This document shows, in pieces, positions 21,062 through 31,608 of a DNA stretch of 64,000 bases (positions within the stretch are counted from its first letter, which is position 1; each line of letters starts with the position of its first letter). The stretch spans positions 88,391-152,390 of the forward strand of contig NW_003314305.1 in the NCBI RefSeq assembly GCF_000143415.4. The letters are read 5' to 3'. The translations under genes were made by a program, and so were the position numbers. The stretch comes from Selaginella moellendorffii (lineage: Eukaryota; Streptophyta; Lycopodiopsida; Selaginellales; Selaginellaceae). Under the pieces are notes generated by a model. It did no database searches and had not been told where the DNA came from. It saw only the letters and a list, made by a program, of their open reading frames with translations.

Positions 21062-21830
21062 TCTCCATCACCTTCGGTTTTCTTCTACACAGAAAAGAAG
21101 TAGAAATAAAAAACCTTTGCAAGCAAAAGATATGACTTACCTCTCGAGCTTTCTTCATCGCCAGGAATTCTTCCAGTTCCTTGATCTTGTTGTCCTCCTT
21201 TTCCTTGATCTTGTTGGTGTATTCATCCAAACCACTGTTACTATAGTTGAAATCCGCATAGTCCGTCTCGATCCTCCCCTTGAAAAGCCTCTTTTTTTTC
21301 GGTGGCTTCTTCTTCTTCTTCTTCTTCTCCTCCTCCTGGAGAATTTCTAGCTCTGGAGTATCCTCGCTCAAAACAGAGACTTTGGGAGGTAACTCCCTGT
21401 TTCGCGGCTGCCCAAGCAAATCATCGTCCTCCACCTCCCATGGTTCGCCACTATCACTGCTACGTCGATCGCTCTCTGCGCGATTAAATCTATAGACCCG
21501 CGCCTCTGGCTCACCCGATTTGGCCTTGGATTCCTCATACTGCTTGCGCGCATCGCCAATGCGCTTCTTCTTCTTCATCTTCTTGGCCAGCTCCTCTTCG
21601 TCGATAGTGTTCCCGCAGTAGAGCGGCGCCCTAGGGTAGGGATTCTTGAATCGCCCCTCATGCGTGCTACTGTACCAGCTAGGATTGATGTAGCCCGACG
21701 CCTGGTACCCCGGATCCGTGTAATCCTTCCTATTCAGGCCCCGATCCGCAAGAAATCGCGCCTGGAATGCCAGAGCCTGCGACGATCCCAAATGCCGCCC
21801 ATACGAGCACGCGCGGAGGAGAGCACGCAT
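21049..21830 (-). CDS. Unknown basic/acidic protein, probable organelle import
   Basis: Exons 21830-21141 and 21084-21049 on the minus strand give 241 aa. The N-terminus MRALLRACSYGRHLGSS is rich in Arg/Ser without acidic residues, as in mitochondrial presequences. It is followed by FLADRGLNRKDYTDPGYQASGYINP, a motif shared with the PPR protein at 25501. The middle contains poly-Lys and poly-Glu stretches, and the C-terminal part has DYADFNYSNSGLDEYT and a coiled-coil-like KEKEDNKIKELEEFL segment. I do not recognise the family. Its start is 83 bp from the RSPH9 start on the other strand, and its last 13 nt overlap the expansin stop region. Confidence 0.65.
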
Positions 21831-21913
21831 CGCTGCTGCCCAGGAGCCCTAAAATTTCAGGGTGGAATATTCACTCCAGTGATTTAGTTATTAGGGCTCT
21901 AGAAGAAGAAGGA

Positions 21914-23235
21914 ATGGCGTTCTTCAACAATCACACCCTAGCGCTGGACGCGCTGGGGACGTCTGGATTCGTGGTTCCCACGGAGCAGCGGGCGGCGATG
22001 GATACGTCGCTGGTGATCAAGAAGGAGGAGGCGGGGTTGAGCACGCTGGGCTTTTGGGGGAGAGTTTACACGCTCACAGGCAAGGATTATCTGGTAGCGC
22101 AGGGCTGCAATGGGATCCAGACCTCGGACGATCGTATCAATGTCGATGTGAAGTGCTACTACAGGTTTGTTTCGATTTCTCGATCGGATTGTTGGATTTC
22201 TCTCTCCATTCTTTGGTTTTGTAGCTTGGATGGAGCAAAGTGGCTGGATCTTCAGCCTCTCACGGATGATGCTTACGACATTTGCAAGACTATCCAGGGA
22301 GGATTTAAAGGCGATCCCAGCCAAAGGTACAAGGCTCTTGTTCGTGTCCCTCCGCCACCTCCGACGCCACCAGCTCCTCCAAGTAAAAACTCGGCCCTCG
22401 CTTTCGCTTTCGCTTCCTCAACAAGAACATAAGGTCTGAAGGAACGTTTCTTTCTTTTCCTGCTTCTTTTTCTCAAGGAAGCGTTCGTGTTTTCGCAGAA
22501 GCGGCTGCTCCTATAGAGGGTGAGAATCCAGACGCACCAAAGGTGGAGGAAGTTGAGAAGCCGGCAGAGGCCGAGGTGACCACGGACAATCCGGAGGGAC
22601 AGGAAGAAGAGGAAGAAGGCGAGGAAGGCGAAGAGGGCGCAAAGAAGAAAAAGAAAAAGAAGGATCCCAACATGAAGACTGTGGAATTTGGCGAGGTAAG
22701 GTCTTCCAAAGTCGTTCTTTTCTCGAGTGATGTTCTGTGGATCTCTCAGCTGGACAGGCTCTCCGCCTTGATAAGAGCAGTCGACGAGGAGTGCGGAGTG
22801 ATGCCAGTGAATGCGCTGGTCCTAAACGCCAGGAAACAGCTCGTTCCAAACACACTGTTCTCAGGTAACACGATCATCCTCAAATCCTTTTCTCGTTTTC
22901 GACAGCCCCGTTTCTCTCTCGCAGGAGTTAAGTTCCCAGAGAAGCTCGATTCCTATGGTCATCTCTATCAGCGCTACGAAGACACTCTTCTCTCCAAAGA
23001 CATCACAGGTAAACGAAGCTCTCACGTCTTTGATCTCTCGCAAGCTCAAGCCGGTGTTCTCTCTCCTCCAGGATCATGGAGCGTCCAAATGACTCCCATC
23101 ACCGGAGATGTGATCCTGCGAAGCCTTTGGTGGCCTGGATACTCCTTCTACTACAACGCGTCTACCAAGGCGTATGGCTCCTTGTACTTTGGAATGGGAG
23201 ACAAGAACCTCGACTTCGCGTTCATGGTTGGCTGA
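21914..23235 (+). CDS. RSPH9: Radial spoke head protein 9 homologue
   Basis: Six exons, 21914-22164, 22225-22382, 22499-22695, 22750-22864, 22925-23008 and 23072-23235, about 322 aa. Diagnostic stretches: GFWGRVYTLTGKDYLVAQG near residue 60, DGAKWLDLQPLTDDAYDICK, VNALVLNARKQLVPNTLFSG, DSYGHLYQRYEDTLLSKDITGSW, and the C-terminal YGSLYFGMGDKNLDFAFMVG. All match radial spoke protein 9, a component of the radial-spoke head in 9+2 axonemes. Compared with animal RSPH9 (about 276 aa) there is an extra Pro-rich and Glu/Lys-rich insertion at about residues 130-205. The gene implies flagellated sperm. It is divergent from the gene at 21830 with an 83-bp intergenic region. Confidence 0.93.
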
Positions 23236-23499
23236 GTAGCGGTGGAGTGTAGCATCTTTCACTGTAACATACTCGCGAGATCAAACGCAACCTTTGATTC
23301 ACACAAAAGCTTGGAGCTCGCGAGGCTAGCGTAAATCTCTCTTAGATACCGCGCTTATAGCGAAGGCATTAATAAATCCACAGCTAGAAGTACAAGGAAA
23401 GGCAAGGGGAAGGGGCGCTAGGGCAGGAGGATGGAATTCCGGAAATAAAAAGGGCGAGCGATCGATCCATTCCAGGTTTTTAGGGCTGTGGATCTTCCC

Positions 23500-24433
23500 A
23501 TGGGGAGCTTGTGCTGCTGCCCGGTTCCAGAGAATGTGGAGGAGCTCGTCTCCTACCCCAATGGCACGCTCTACCAGCGCTGTGCTTGTCTCCAAGGCTG
23601 CATGAGATGGCTCCTCTTCTGGGTGAGTGAAACAAGAAAATCTCTCCTCTAAAGCTCTTCCTTTGGATCGAAAAATTCTTCCTTCCTTTTCTTTCTTGTA
23701 GTACGCGTCGATGTTCGAGAGGATTGGGCCGGGCTTGCCATCGACTCATCAGTCGCCTCCATCGGCGTCCGGGTTGGTGGTGTCCACGCCGCGCTCCTCC
23801 GACTCGCTCGACACTTTCAGAGCTCCTCCGCGGCCGCTGCCTTACGACGTGGATGCCAGATACGTGAGGCTGCCGCGCGATGGCTTGGTTTCCAGGAGGG
23901 ACAAGATTGGGATGAGCCACTACAGTAGCGAGAGCGGTGGCGGCGGCGGCGGCGAGGCGCTGGCGCTGCTCCCCCGGCAGAGCTCCGACTCGGCGGCGGC
24001 GGCGGAGCACGCCGAAGACTCGGACTCGATCGACAAGCAGCAGCTCCAGCAGCAGCACTCGTCCAAGCTTCTGACCAAGTCGGAGTCGATGCTGTCGCTC
24101 ATTGACGACGAAGACGCGTGCCCGACTTGTCTCGATGGTATTGCTTGTTTCTTTCCAGCTCTTGCGATCTTCATTCGATCTTTTTCTGTTTCCTTGCAGT
24201 ATATACACCCGAGAATCCCAAGATCAACACCGAGTGTGGCCACCACTATCACCTCGCTTGCATCCTGGAATGGATGGAGAGAAGCAAGCACTGCCCAGTC
24301 TGTGACAAGGTATGTATGGATAGCTCTTCTTCTTTCGGGTCTCTCTCGATCGAATCCATGGGCTATGGAGGAGTGATGAAACTTCTCTTTGCTTGTCCAG
24401 GAGATGGTGTTTCACGAGAGCACGGTGGCGTGA
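23500..24433 (+). CDS. RING-H2 finger protein (E3 ubiquitin ligase)
   Basis: Exons 23500-23622, 23702-24137, 24200-24309 and 24401-24433 give 233 aa. The N-terminus MGSLCCCPVPENVEEL is Cys-rich and could be acylated. A low-complexity Gly/Ala/Gln region precedes the C-terminal RING-H2: CPTCLD, then TECGHHYHLACILEWMERSKHCPVCDK, with all eight metal ligands. It ends EMVFHESTVA. The arrangement matches a plant RING family with an N-terminal CCCPVPxxxEE motif. It should act as an E3 ligase with unknown target. Confidence 0.9.
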
Positions 24434-24977
24434 CTGGCTGGTTCCTGCGAGGAGGAATTTGTATATAACACTCGATGGAAGAAGAAGAAGAACAAAGAAG
24501 AAGGAAGAACACATTTGTAAGTAGTAGTATACCAGGTGCTGTGCTAGACAAAGAGTGGAGAATGGCGATTCCACCATGTTACAGCGAGCGCATTGCTTGA
24601 GGTGCTTTAATCGAGTCGCCCACCAATGGAAGGAACAATTTAATACAAAGCGTTTTAACTAAACATGCTTTGTTCCTGGCCGTTGGATTGAAATGGGAGT
24701 GATTGATTATGGTTTGCTCGCCAGTGCCCTAGCCCTAGAGCTGTGGGCGCGTATGTGCGGCGTTGGCGATCACCAGGTATGGCGCCATAGGACTCGCTTC
24801 TCCTCCTCTCCACCGGCGCCTTGGTCTGATTGATTGATCCTGGAATGCCTAGAGCTATCTCCCTGCCTGTCTGGGTCCTATCAATCAATCCCTTGTGTCC
24901 CTGGCCTGTGATCGATAGAGGATTGCGAAGCTTTTGATTGGATCGATTGGCAATCCACAGGTGGAATCGAGCCGAGG

Positions 24978-25295
24978 ATGACTGGCAAGGCCAAGCCCAA
25001 GAAGCACACGGCCAAGGAGATCGCGGCCAAGGTGGACGCGGCCACCACCAACAGAGGAGGCGGAAAGGCGGGGCTCGAGGACCGATTGGGGGCGGACAAG
25101 GGCGGCCATGCCAAGTTCGTGTGCCCAATCTGCAAGGCCACCGCGCCGGATGTCAAGAGCATGAAGATCCACCACGACGCCCGCCACGCCAAGCTCCCAT
25201 TCGAGGAGGAGAAGATTGCCAACCAGCACGCCGGGGTGGAGTCGTCCGCCAAGGAGAAAGAGAAGCCGGGCGTGCGAGGGAGCCATAAGAAATGA
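24978..25295 (+). CDS. Small zinc-binding protein (SERF-like N-terminus, single C2H2)
   Basis: Single exon, 105 aa. MTGKAKPKKHTAKEIAAK is a basic SERF-like start. A C2H2 finger follows (FVCPICKATAPDVKSMKIHHDARH, 12-residue spacing), then PFEEEKIANQH and a Lys/Glu-rich end. This matches a conserved small eukaryotic zinc-binding protein family of unclear role. A probable 5'-UTR intron ends at CACAG just before the ATG. Confidence 0.85.
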   Translation: MTGKAKPKKHTAKEIAAKVDAATTNRGGGKAGLEDRLGADKGGHAKFVCPICKATAPDVKSMKIHHDARHAKLPFEEEKIANQHAGVESSAKEKEKPGVRGSHKK

Positions 25296-25412
25296 CGAAG
25301 CATCCATCGCCTGGAGGAAGAGGAGAGAATCGCCCACTAAAATCTGACCATGGATTTACTCTATCATGGGAAGTAACAGCGTAAAAATCCCAAGGGTAAA
25401 GAAGTGCCCTAG

Positions 25413-25433
25413 TTAGGGTTTGGTTAGGGTTTA
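25413..25433. promoter_or_regulatory. Tandem telo-box-like repeats before PPR gene
   Basis: Two adjacent TTAGGGTTT motifs (reverse of AAACCCTAA) lie 68-88 bp upstream of the PPR start codon. Confidence 0.5.
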
Positions 25434-25500
25434 GCGAGGGTTTTGGCTTTAGTAAGGGGGGAAGGGTTTAACGAGGGCCTAGGGCTAGAGCTATGCTGAG

Positions 25501-27714
25501 ATGCGCGCGTTCTTCCTGGCGGGCGGGCGCTGGATCGATGCGGCGGTGAGAATCTCCAGCTCCAGCGCGGGCGCTAGGCGGCATTTCGCCGACCGAGGCT
25601 ACCTGAGGAAGGATTACAGCGATCGCAACTACAGGAAGAAGGGGTTTGTGGATCCCGGGAATTTCTCCTACACGGTGCCGCAGGACTCGAGGAAGGTGTG
25701 GAAGCCGCCTCAGTTCGCGGGGGAGCGCTACGAGCATCGTAGCCACGATCGCGAATCCAGGTACTCTTCTTGGAGTGCCAAGGATGACGACGAAGAGAGT
25801 AACTATCCATTCACGGGTAGTAAGCTCGACAAGTATCCCAGCAGCTCCAAGGCCTACGCTGGCTTCGATTCTAGCGAATCGCAGCTGGTGCCGGCAGCAA
25901 ACTCGTCCACTCCTCCAAAGAAGAAGGACGAGGAATCGGAAGACGAAGACAGCGAGCTCGTTGTTCGTGATCGTTTCCAGATAAGAAAGACGCTGTCCGA
26001 CGATGCCGACTCGTCGCTGCAAACGTTCCACAGACCCGACTGCCGACTCTTCGAGATCTCTGGCAACATGGACGAGGACTGGCAGCCGGCGCCCTCCGAC
26101 GAGTGCCTGGTTTTCGAGATGAGAAGCCTGTTCAAGCAAGGGAACGTGGCTACCTGGGAAGCCGAGGACGTTGTTCGCAGCTTTGGTGGTCAGCTTCGGC
26201 CTTTCCACGTCTTTGAGGTGCTCAAGTCGTGCACTCCAAGCGAAGCTGGAATCGCCCTCGCGTTTTTCCGCTGGGCCGGGCTCCAGCCTTTCTTCCAGCA
26301 CGTAAGCGCGACCTACAACATGATGCTCAAGCTCCTCCAAGAAGCCGGCAAGTATCTTGACATGGCCCGGCTTGCCAAAGAGATGGAGAACGACGACATT
26401 CCCAGGACTGTCGAGACTTCCAAGATACTCCTCGTCAGCCTGTTCAAAGGGGGCTACGTTGAGGACGCGCTGGAGGTGTTTTCACAGATGGAGAGGTCCT
26501 CGTCACCTCCGGGTTTCAACGAGTACAAGTATGTGATTGACAGGATGCTACGATCCGAGTGCTACTTGGTGGTGCCGGTGCTGTACAAGGGCCTCATGAC
26601 TGCTGGACACGCTCCAGATTCTTACGTGTACAACGCGGTGATTAGCAGCTTGTGCAACGTCGCAAACATGGACGAGGCCATGAAGGTCTTCTCCAAGATG
26701 AAGGACAAGTCCACCATCGACCTATTCACTTACACCATCCTCATCGACGGCTACATCAAGTGCCACAACGTCACCGGTGCTACCAGGCTCTTTTTGGAGA
26801 TGCTAGAACGAGGATGCTTGCCGGGCGAGGAGATTTTCAATCTCTTGTTCGGACTCCACGCAAAGGCCGGAGAGCTGGACGAAGCCGTGAACTTGTTCCG
26901 GAAGATCGCGGAAAACGGTTGCCAACCGACAGTGAAGTCGTATGGAATGCTGCTGGATACTTTTGCCATGGTGAACAATCTCGAGGGAGCTCACGCGTTT
27001 TACATGGAGCTCATCGGCAAGAACATCTACCCGAGCTCGGTTTCGTGCAACTCTCTCCTCAGCCGGCTGAGCAAAGCTGGGAAAACGACGCTGGCTCTCA
27101 CATTCTTCCGGGAGATGAAGTCGTTCCCGGGAACCAAACCGAATGGGATAACTTACAACATTGCGATCGACCTCTTCGGCAAGACTGCGAAGTTTGCAGA
27201 GGCTTGGGAGGAATTCCTCGACATGAAGCGAAACGGCTGCAGTCCTTCGGTTGTCACTTACAACACTTTGATCGTCAGGCTGGGGCGAGGAGGATACATC
27301 GAGCTGTGCTTCGACCTGTACGAGGAGATGAGGGGTCGCGGGATCACTGCCAACCAGTTCACGTACTGCGGCCTGATCGACGTGCTCACCAGGTACAACC
27401 AAGTGGAGCACGCTCTCGAGTTCCTGGACGAGATGAAGCGCCTCCACTTCCATCCCAGCTTCAATACGCTCCAGCTCGTCATCAAGAGCCTGTGGAAGAC
27501 TGGCGACTTGGCTGCCGCAAAGCAGCTGTGCCAGGACTATCCCGGCGTCTACACTCCGCAGCTGGAGAGCTCTCGAGCACCACCATCGGACACCTCCACG
27601 GCAGTGGCGACTCACAGTGGTGGCTGGCAGCGGAGTGACTACAACAACACCTTCTCGTCACAGATGGAGCTGGATCCCGCAATGCAACTGGATCGATACA
27701 TGGAGCAGTGGTGA
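25501..27714 (+). CDS. P-class pentatricopeptide repeat protein
   Basis: Intronless, 737 aa. An Arg/Ser-rich N-terminus suggests organelle import. Residues 20-50 hold the motif FADRGYLRKDYSDRNYRKKGFVDP, shared with the protein at 21830. A long acidic, disordered region follows (residues 90-170). From about residue 265 to 690 there are roughly a dozen 35-residue P-type PPR repeats (for example TYNIAIDLFGKTAKFAEAWE, TYNTLIVRLGRGGYIELCFD), with no E or DYW tail. It is probably an organelle RNA-binding protein for RNA processing, stability or translation. Confidence 0.92.
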   Translation: MRAFFLAGGRWIDAAVRISSSSAGARRHFADRGYLRKDYSDRNYRKKGFVDPGNFSYTVPQDSRKVWKPPQFAGERYEHRSHDRESRYSSWSAKDDDEESNYPFTGSKLDKYPSSSKAYAGFDSSESQLVPAANSSTPPKKKDEESEDEDSELVVRDRFQIRKTLSDDADSSLQTFHRPDCRLFEISGNMDEDWQPAPSDECLVFEMRSLFKQGNVATWEAEDVVRSFGGQLRPFHVFEVLKSCTPSEAGIALAFFRWAGLQPFFQHVSATYNMMLKLLQEAGKYLDMARLAKEMENDDIPRTVETSKILLVSLFKGGYVEDALEVFSQMERSSSPPGFNEYKYVIDRMLRSECYLVVPVLYKGLMTAGHAPDSYVYNAVISSLCNVANMDEAMKVFSKMKDKSTIDLFTYTILIDGYIKCHNVTGATRLFLEMLERGCLPGEEIFNLLFGLHAKAGELDEAVNLFRKIAENGCQPTVKSYGMLLDTFAMVNNLEGAHAFYMELIGKNIYPSSVSCNSLLSRLSKAGKTTLALTFFREMKSFPGTKPNGITYNIAIDLFGKTAKFAEAWEEFLDMKRNGCSPSVVTYNTLIVRLGRGGYIELCFDLYEEMRGRGITANQFTYCGLIDVLTRYNQVEHALEFLDEMKRLHFHPSFNTLQLVIKSLWKTGDLAAAKQLCQDYPGVYTPQLESSRAPPSDTSTAVATHSGGWQRSDYNNTFSSQMELDPAMQLDRYMEQW

Positions 27715-27842
27715 TAGCAGGATCGCGTATCCGACTCCTCACGGACAGAGCTCTTCCCAACTCTTCCAAGCTTCATGGGTCTTTGATCAAGCAAGGTATT
27801 TTGTTGTTATCTCTCTCGTTTAACGAGGTAAGCACAGGAAAG

Positions 27843-28483
27843 ATGGCAGTGACGACGAGATGGATGTCAACCATGGCGAGCTTCTACATCGTGATTGTCT
27901 CGTGCGGATCCTTGAACACATTCAGCCTCTTCTCGCAGCACATGAGAGCGTCGCTGGGCTACGACCAAGAGTCCATCAATAGCTTCTCCGGCCTCCTCTA
28001 CAACTTGGGTGGCGCTCCATTCCTCCTGGCTTTCAGCGCAGCGCTCAACTTGGCCGGCTATCTCGTCACCTGGCTGTGCCTCACGCACCGCTTCTTGCAC
28101 TCTCGCCTGTGGGACGTTTGCGTGGGATCTGCGGGCTTTTCCATCACCGCCGGCTACTCGGCTTCGGAAACGGGCGTGTTCGTTGCCATCCTCGGCCTTT
28201 GCGACTTCTTGGGTGGCGTCGCTGCCGGTGCACTGTCCGACAAGCTGCTGGAGAGGTATGCCACACCCAGCCACCTGCAAAACGTTCCCACGGTTGCTAA
28301 AGGCGTAGGAATGTTTGCTCTGTCCGTCAAGCTGAAGGTGGTGACGCCGGAGCACGGTGCTATCGGGTCACCTTCTTGCTCATGGCTCTCGCCTGTTTCA
28401 TGACTTCCATTCTGGTGCTGCGGACTAGAAAGCTGTACAAGGAGATACTCGTGAGGCTAGGATCATCGGCTGCAAAGATCTAG
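27843..28483 (+). pseudogene. Nodulin-like/MFS transporter remnant
   Basis: ATG 27843 opens a frame similar to the start of plant nodulin-like MFS proteins (RWMSTMASFYIVIVSCGSLNTFSLFSQ, LGYDQESINSFSGLLYNLGG). It then jumps to a mid-protein segment (VFVAILGLCDFLGGVAAGALSDKLLE); several membrane helices between are missing. The last segment, FLLMALACFMTSILVLRTRKLY, is the family C-terminus but lies one base out of frame after about 28360, ending at TAG 28481-28483. With an internal deletion and a frameshift, this is a decayed gene. Family length is about 550-600 aa. Confidence 0.75.
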
Positions 28484-28650
28484 AAAGCCATTTCGATAAT
28501 TCTTTGAATGAGAAATCTCACGCTTAACTCGATGTTTCTTCCGTTTGCTGCTTGCTCACAACTTGGAAGAACCGTCACAGGGGGCACAGCTCGTCCATGC
28601 TGCACTTCAGATAGCCATACTGTCGAAACCACGAAGGAAAAGGCTGTAAC

Positions 28651-30012
28651 TTACCTTGCTTGGAGACACTCTATGATGTTGCCAGTGACAGTACTGCGCC
28701 TGTGACGAGTGAAAGCGTCCTGTGCGGCTCTTCTTACCAGGACAGACCCCGCCAAGGCTCCTAACATGCAGGGATTCCGTGACAGCCTGATCAGACAAAG
28801 AAAAAAAATAGACTCATCAGAGGTTGACGCTTCGCCAAAGGCTGTGCTTACTTTTCCATGTCCGACGACCCTTTGCATTGTCTCGCCCAGGACGTAAAGA
28901 CTGCGACAGTGCCCGAAAGAATGTCTCCTTGACCGCCACAACGCCTAGGCGATCCGTAAAAGTCACACGCTAGCACTGCAAACGAAATCCAGAGCACGAT
29001 TATTCCTTCGGCCGGAACAGCTAGAAATGCAAGCAAGAACCTGAGGTGCCATCGCTCATGTAATCCGTGAAACCTTTCTGCAATATTGTTACTCCTCCCA
29101 GTCTGAAAAGAAGCGGAGGAAACATCGAAGATGAAAAACAGAAGGTCAAACCATACTGGCTGGCCAAGGACTTGAGCTCGTCCGGAATTTTGTCCGTTTG
29201 AACTTCGTGCTCAGCGCCTTTTATCTTCTGAGCAAGCCGTTTGTGCTCGTTAATATTTGGTGTCAGCGTCGCTAGAGCGTAGCCGGAGATCAACTCTGGC
29301 TCGCTTGTCACGAGAAAAAGTCCATCCTGAAAATCTAGCAAAGCTATTCGCGATGAACTTCCAAACAATGACAAGTCGTACCCCGTCCAGCACCATGGGA
29401 ATCTCCTTGGCTCGAGCCTTACGAATAATTTCCGAGACACAGTCCTGGCATGAACGAAGTTAGCCTTGGACACAAAAGTGGTGGATGATACCAAAAGGAG
29501 AGGGTCTCGGCCAAGTCCGGGTCCGATCACGAGGCAGCTAAAACCGCTTATCCATCGATCGATTTCGCGGAGAGTTTTGTTCTTGGTGGCTTGCTGACTT
29601 TCCTGGGATTCATCCGCAAGTTCATGCGATTCCACGAAGATTGGATGGACAATCAGCTCTGGACTGTAGCTTTTGATCACGGTTGCTGCACCATTCGTGC
29701 AAAAAACATGAGAGAGATCTGCGCCCTGTCCAAGAACTTCCATCAAAAAAACAAAGCCAGGAAGAACAAGAAAAAAAAAATGCCGGCTAACCATCTTTAG
29801 CGCCGAGATAGCAGAGAAATACGGCGCTCCAGTGTACTCCCGGCAGCCTCCAATCACTGCAATCTTCCCTGGAAGAGATCCAGAAGTAAAACCAGGAAGA
29901 AGAAAAGAGAGAGAGATCTTTCTTTACCTGCTTGTCCCTTGTGTTTTTTGGGATCCAAGGGCGGAGCAATGGCCCGCATTGCCGCGAGGGCGTGATCCAG
30001 ATTTCCTGCCAT
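28651..30012 (-). CDS. NAXD: ATP-dependent (S)-NAD(P)H-hydrate dehydratase
   Basis: Eight exons: 30012-29928, 29868-29792, 29725-29492, 29444-29382, 29326-29157, 29102-29041, 28975-28852 and 28786-28651, about 316 aa. Signatures: [97 protein letters not shown] and [12 protein letters not shown], all of the YjeF-C/ribokinase-like fold. The enzyme repairs damaged hydrated NAD(P)H with ATP and works with an epimerase. GGQGDILSG contains the catalytic Asp. Every splice phase closes. The stop TAA coincides with a donor-like AG|GTAAG, so a short alternative C-terminus is possible. Confidence 0.92.
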
Positions 30013-30199
30013 GGCCGCGGCGGGGATGGATTGGATCGCGCGCGCCCTGACGAGAGGAAGACGAGCAAGACGAGGAACGAGGCTGTGTAGCGCCAGAGCA
30101 GCGTGGACAAGTGTCGCCCTAAAATTTGAGCACTTAAGCTCGAATTTAAGTCAACGTCTTTTTTACTTTCGGTCAGAGACCTTTGACCACTTGAGTAAA

Positions 30200-30850
30200 A
30201 AACCTTTGACTACTTGACTAGCAGGATTCTAAGGTATCAATCGATCCATGGAACCTTGGAGTGGTACAAATCGCTGTCGTTGGTGGCGGTGATAGCATCA
30301 ACAGCAAAGATCAAGCGCTGCTGTATGGTCCTCCATCTGGATGTCCGGATGACAAGAGCCTCCAAGATCAAACAAAACAAGCCTCTCTTCGGAGTGGCAT
30401 TGCAGATTGGAGTAGTGGCAATTGGCCATGGCTACGATTTTGGCTGCTCTAGAGCTGATCTCCTGGTGAAGAATGGGCCAAGCTTCTTGAGCTCCAGGCT
30501 CACGCCGGCCACATCCAGGATACTATTCGAATCCGAAAATATTTTCGTCCCTCCTCCGTTGCATTGCCGCTTATCCGGCGCTTGCTCGCTTCTGACGCGG
30601 CAGCCGATGAATTGTGGGAGCGCAAGAGGTGGATTGCGGTGCTCCCGACATCCCAAGATTCTTGGCTACTTCTGCTCTCACATAATCTCAGCGCTGGCGA
30701 GACTGGAGAGTCTCCTCCCACACTCCTCCATCGCTTTCGGGAAGCAGCCTTTGTCCAAGGTGGCTTGGAGATTCTAGTGTTGTCTGTTTTCCACCAGGGA
30801 GTGGTCCAGTCGTATATCAGGTGGTATCGCAAATCCGGAGCTGCTGTGCG
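30200..30850. pseudogene. Rearranged partial copy of the 31.6-32.5 kb locus
   Basis: The outer parts match, in the same orientation, the start regions of the minus-strand gene (31609-32275) and of the hydrolase (32319). Between about 30288 and 30465 the sequence is the reverse complement of the corresponding stretch, and an internal piece next to GCGCTGCTG is missing. The 5' flank (30160-30230) also resembles 31655-31720, with CCTTTGACCACTTGACTAGCAG in both. No frame survives. Confidence 0.85.
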
Positions 30851-31204
30851 GAATCTTCTGCCTTCAAAATCGGGCTAGCTAGCGCGTGGTTCTGTCCAGA
30901 AGATGAAAGATACACGTCTTGGCCTAATCGTCTATTGAGTTCCCCATGTAGGCTGGCATTCGTGTTGGTGCATCTGGGCTCTGGCCATCTATTCATATTC
31001 CTAGTTGTCCTCCTTGATGACGAGGTCCACACTCCGAGTTGATGCCGAAACCCTCGGGGTTTCGGTCTCCCGGCCGGCCAGACTTGATATCTTTATTTGT
31101 TAATCAAAATAAAAAAGAGATGTTACGAACATCTTCAGTTACTGTCGCACAGCTTCTGCATAACTCGCCATGTCTTCTGCCATTCAAGGGACTGTGTGAA
31201 AATA

Positions 31205-31606
31205 TCATCCTCCCACCACCACCGAGCAAGCCACGCGATTAAACTGCAGAGTAAACCCTGTTCCCGAAAACACGACCTTATGTTTGCTGCTCAAATCATC
31301 AGCATAGAGTCCGTCCAGAACTGCCACAGCAAAGGGCCTTATCGATTCGAAGTTTTCATTTGGAAGTTCTATCACCTGTGCCTCATCCAATATAATGAGA
31401 GGTATTTCCACCTTGCCTCTCAAAGCCAATAGAGAGCTCTTGGCTTGGTCAATTAAAACTTGGATCTCTGCTTTAGTAAGAGACTTGGCCAGCCAAAGAA
31501 GCATGTTGTCCCAAAGACGTTTTGCCTGCGTCCTAAAGACATCCATTTCTACTCTGGACCCATCGGCTCGTTGTAAATCCCTACATACTACGCAATCAAA
31601 AACCAA
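31205..31606 (-). pseudogene. P-loop NTPase fragment (STAND/Crinkler-like ATPase part)
   Basis: An open frame of 133 codons with IPLIILDEAQVIELP, a Walker-B-type acidic motif, and KVVFSGTGFTLQ, a sensor-like Ser/Gly-Thr-Gly motif after a beta strand. No Walker A lies in frame nearby and there is no plausible start codon context, so it looks like one exon or a fragment of a larger ATPase gene. It resembles the ATPase type seen in large eukaryotic Crinkler/RHS-like families. It sits between two related loci in a repeat-rich stretch. Confidence 0.45.
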
Positions 31607-31608
31607 AC

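Noticed and set aside
26652-27638. 328-codon frame inside the P-class PPR gene
   Set aside because: Out-of-frame shadow of the PPR repeats.
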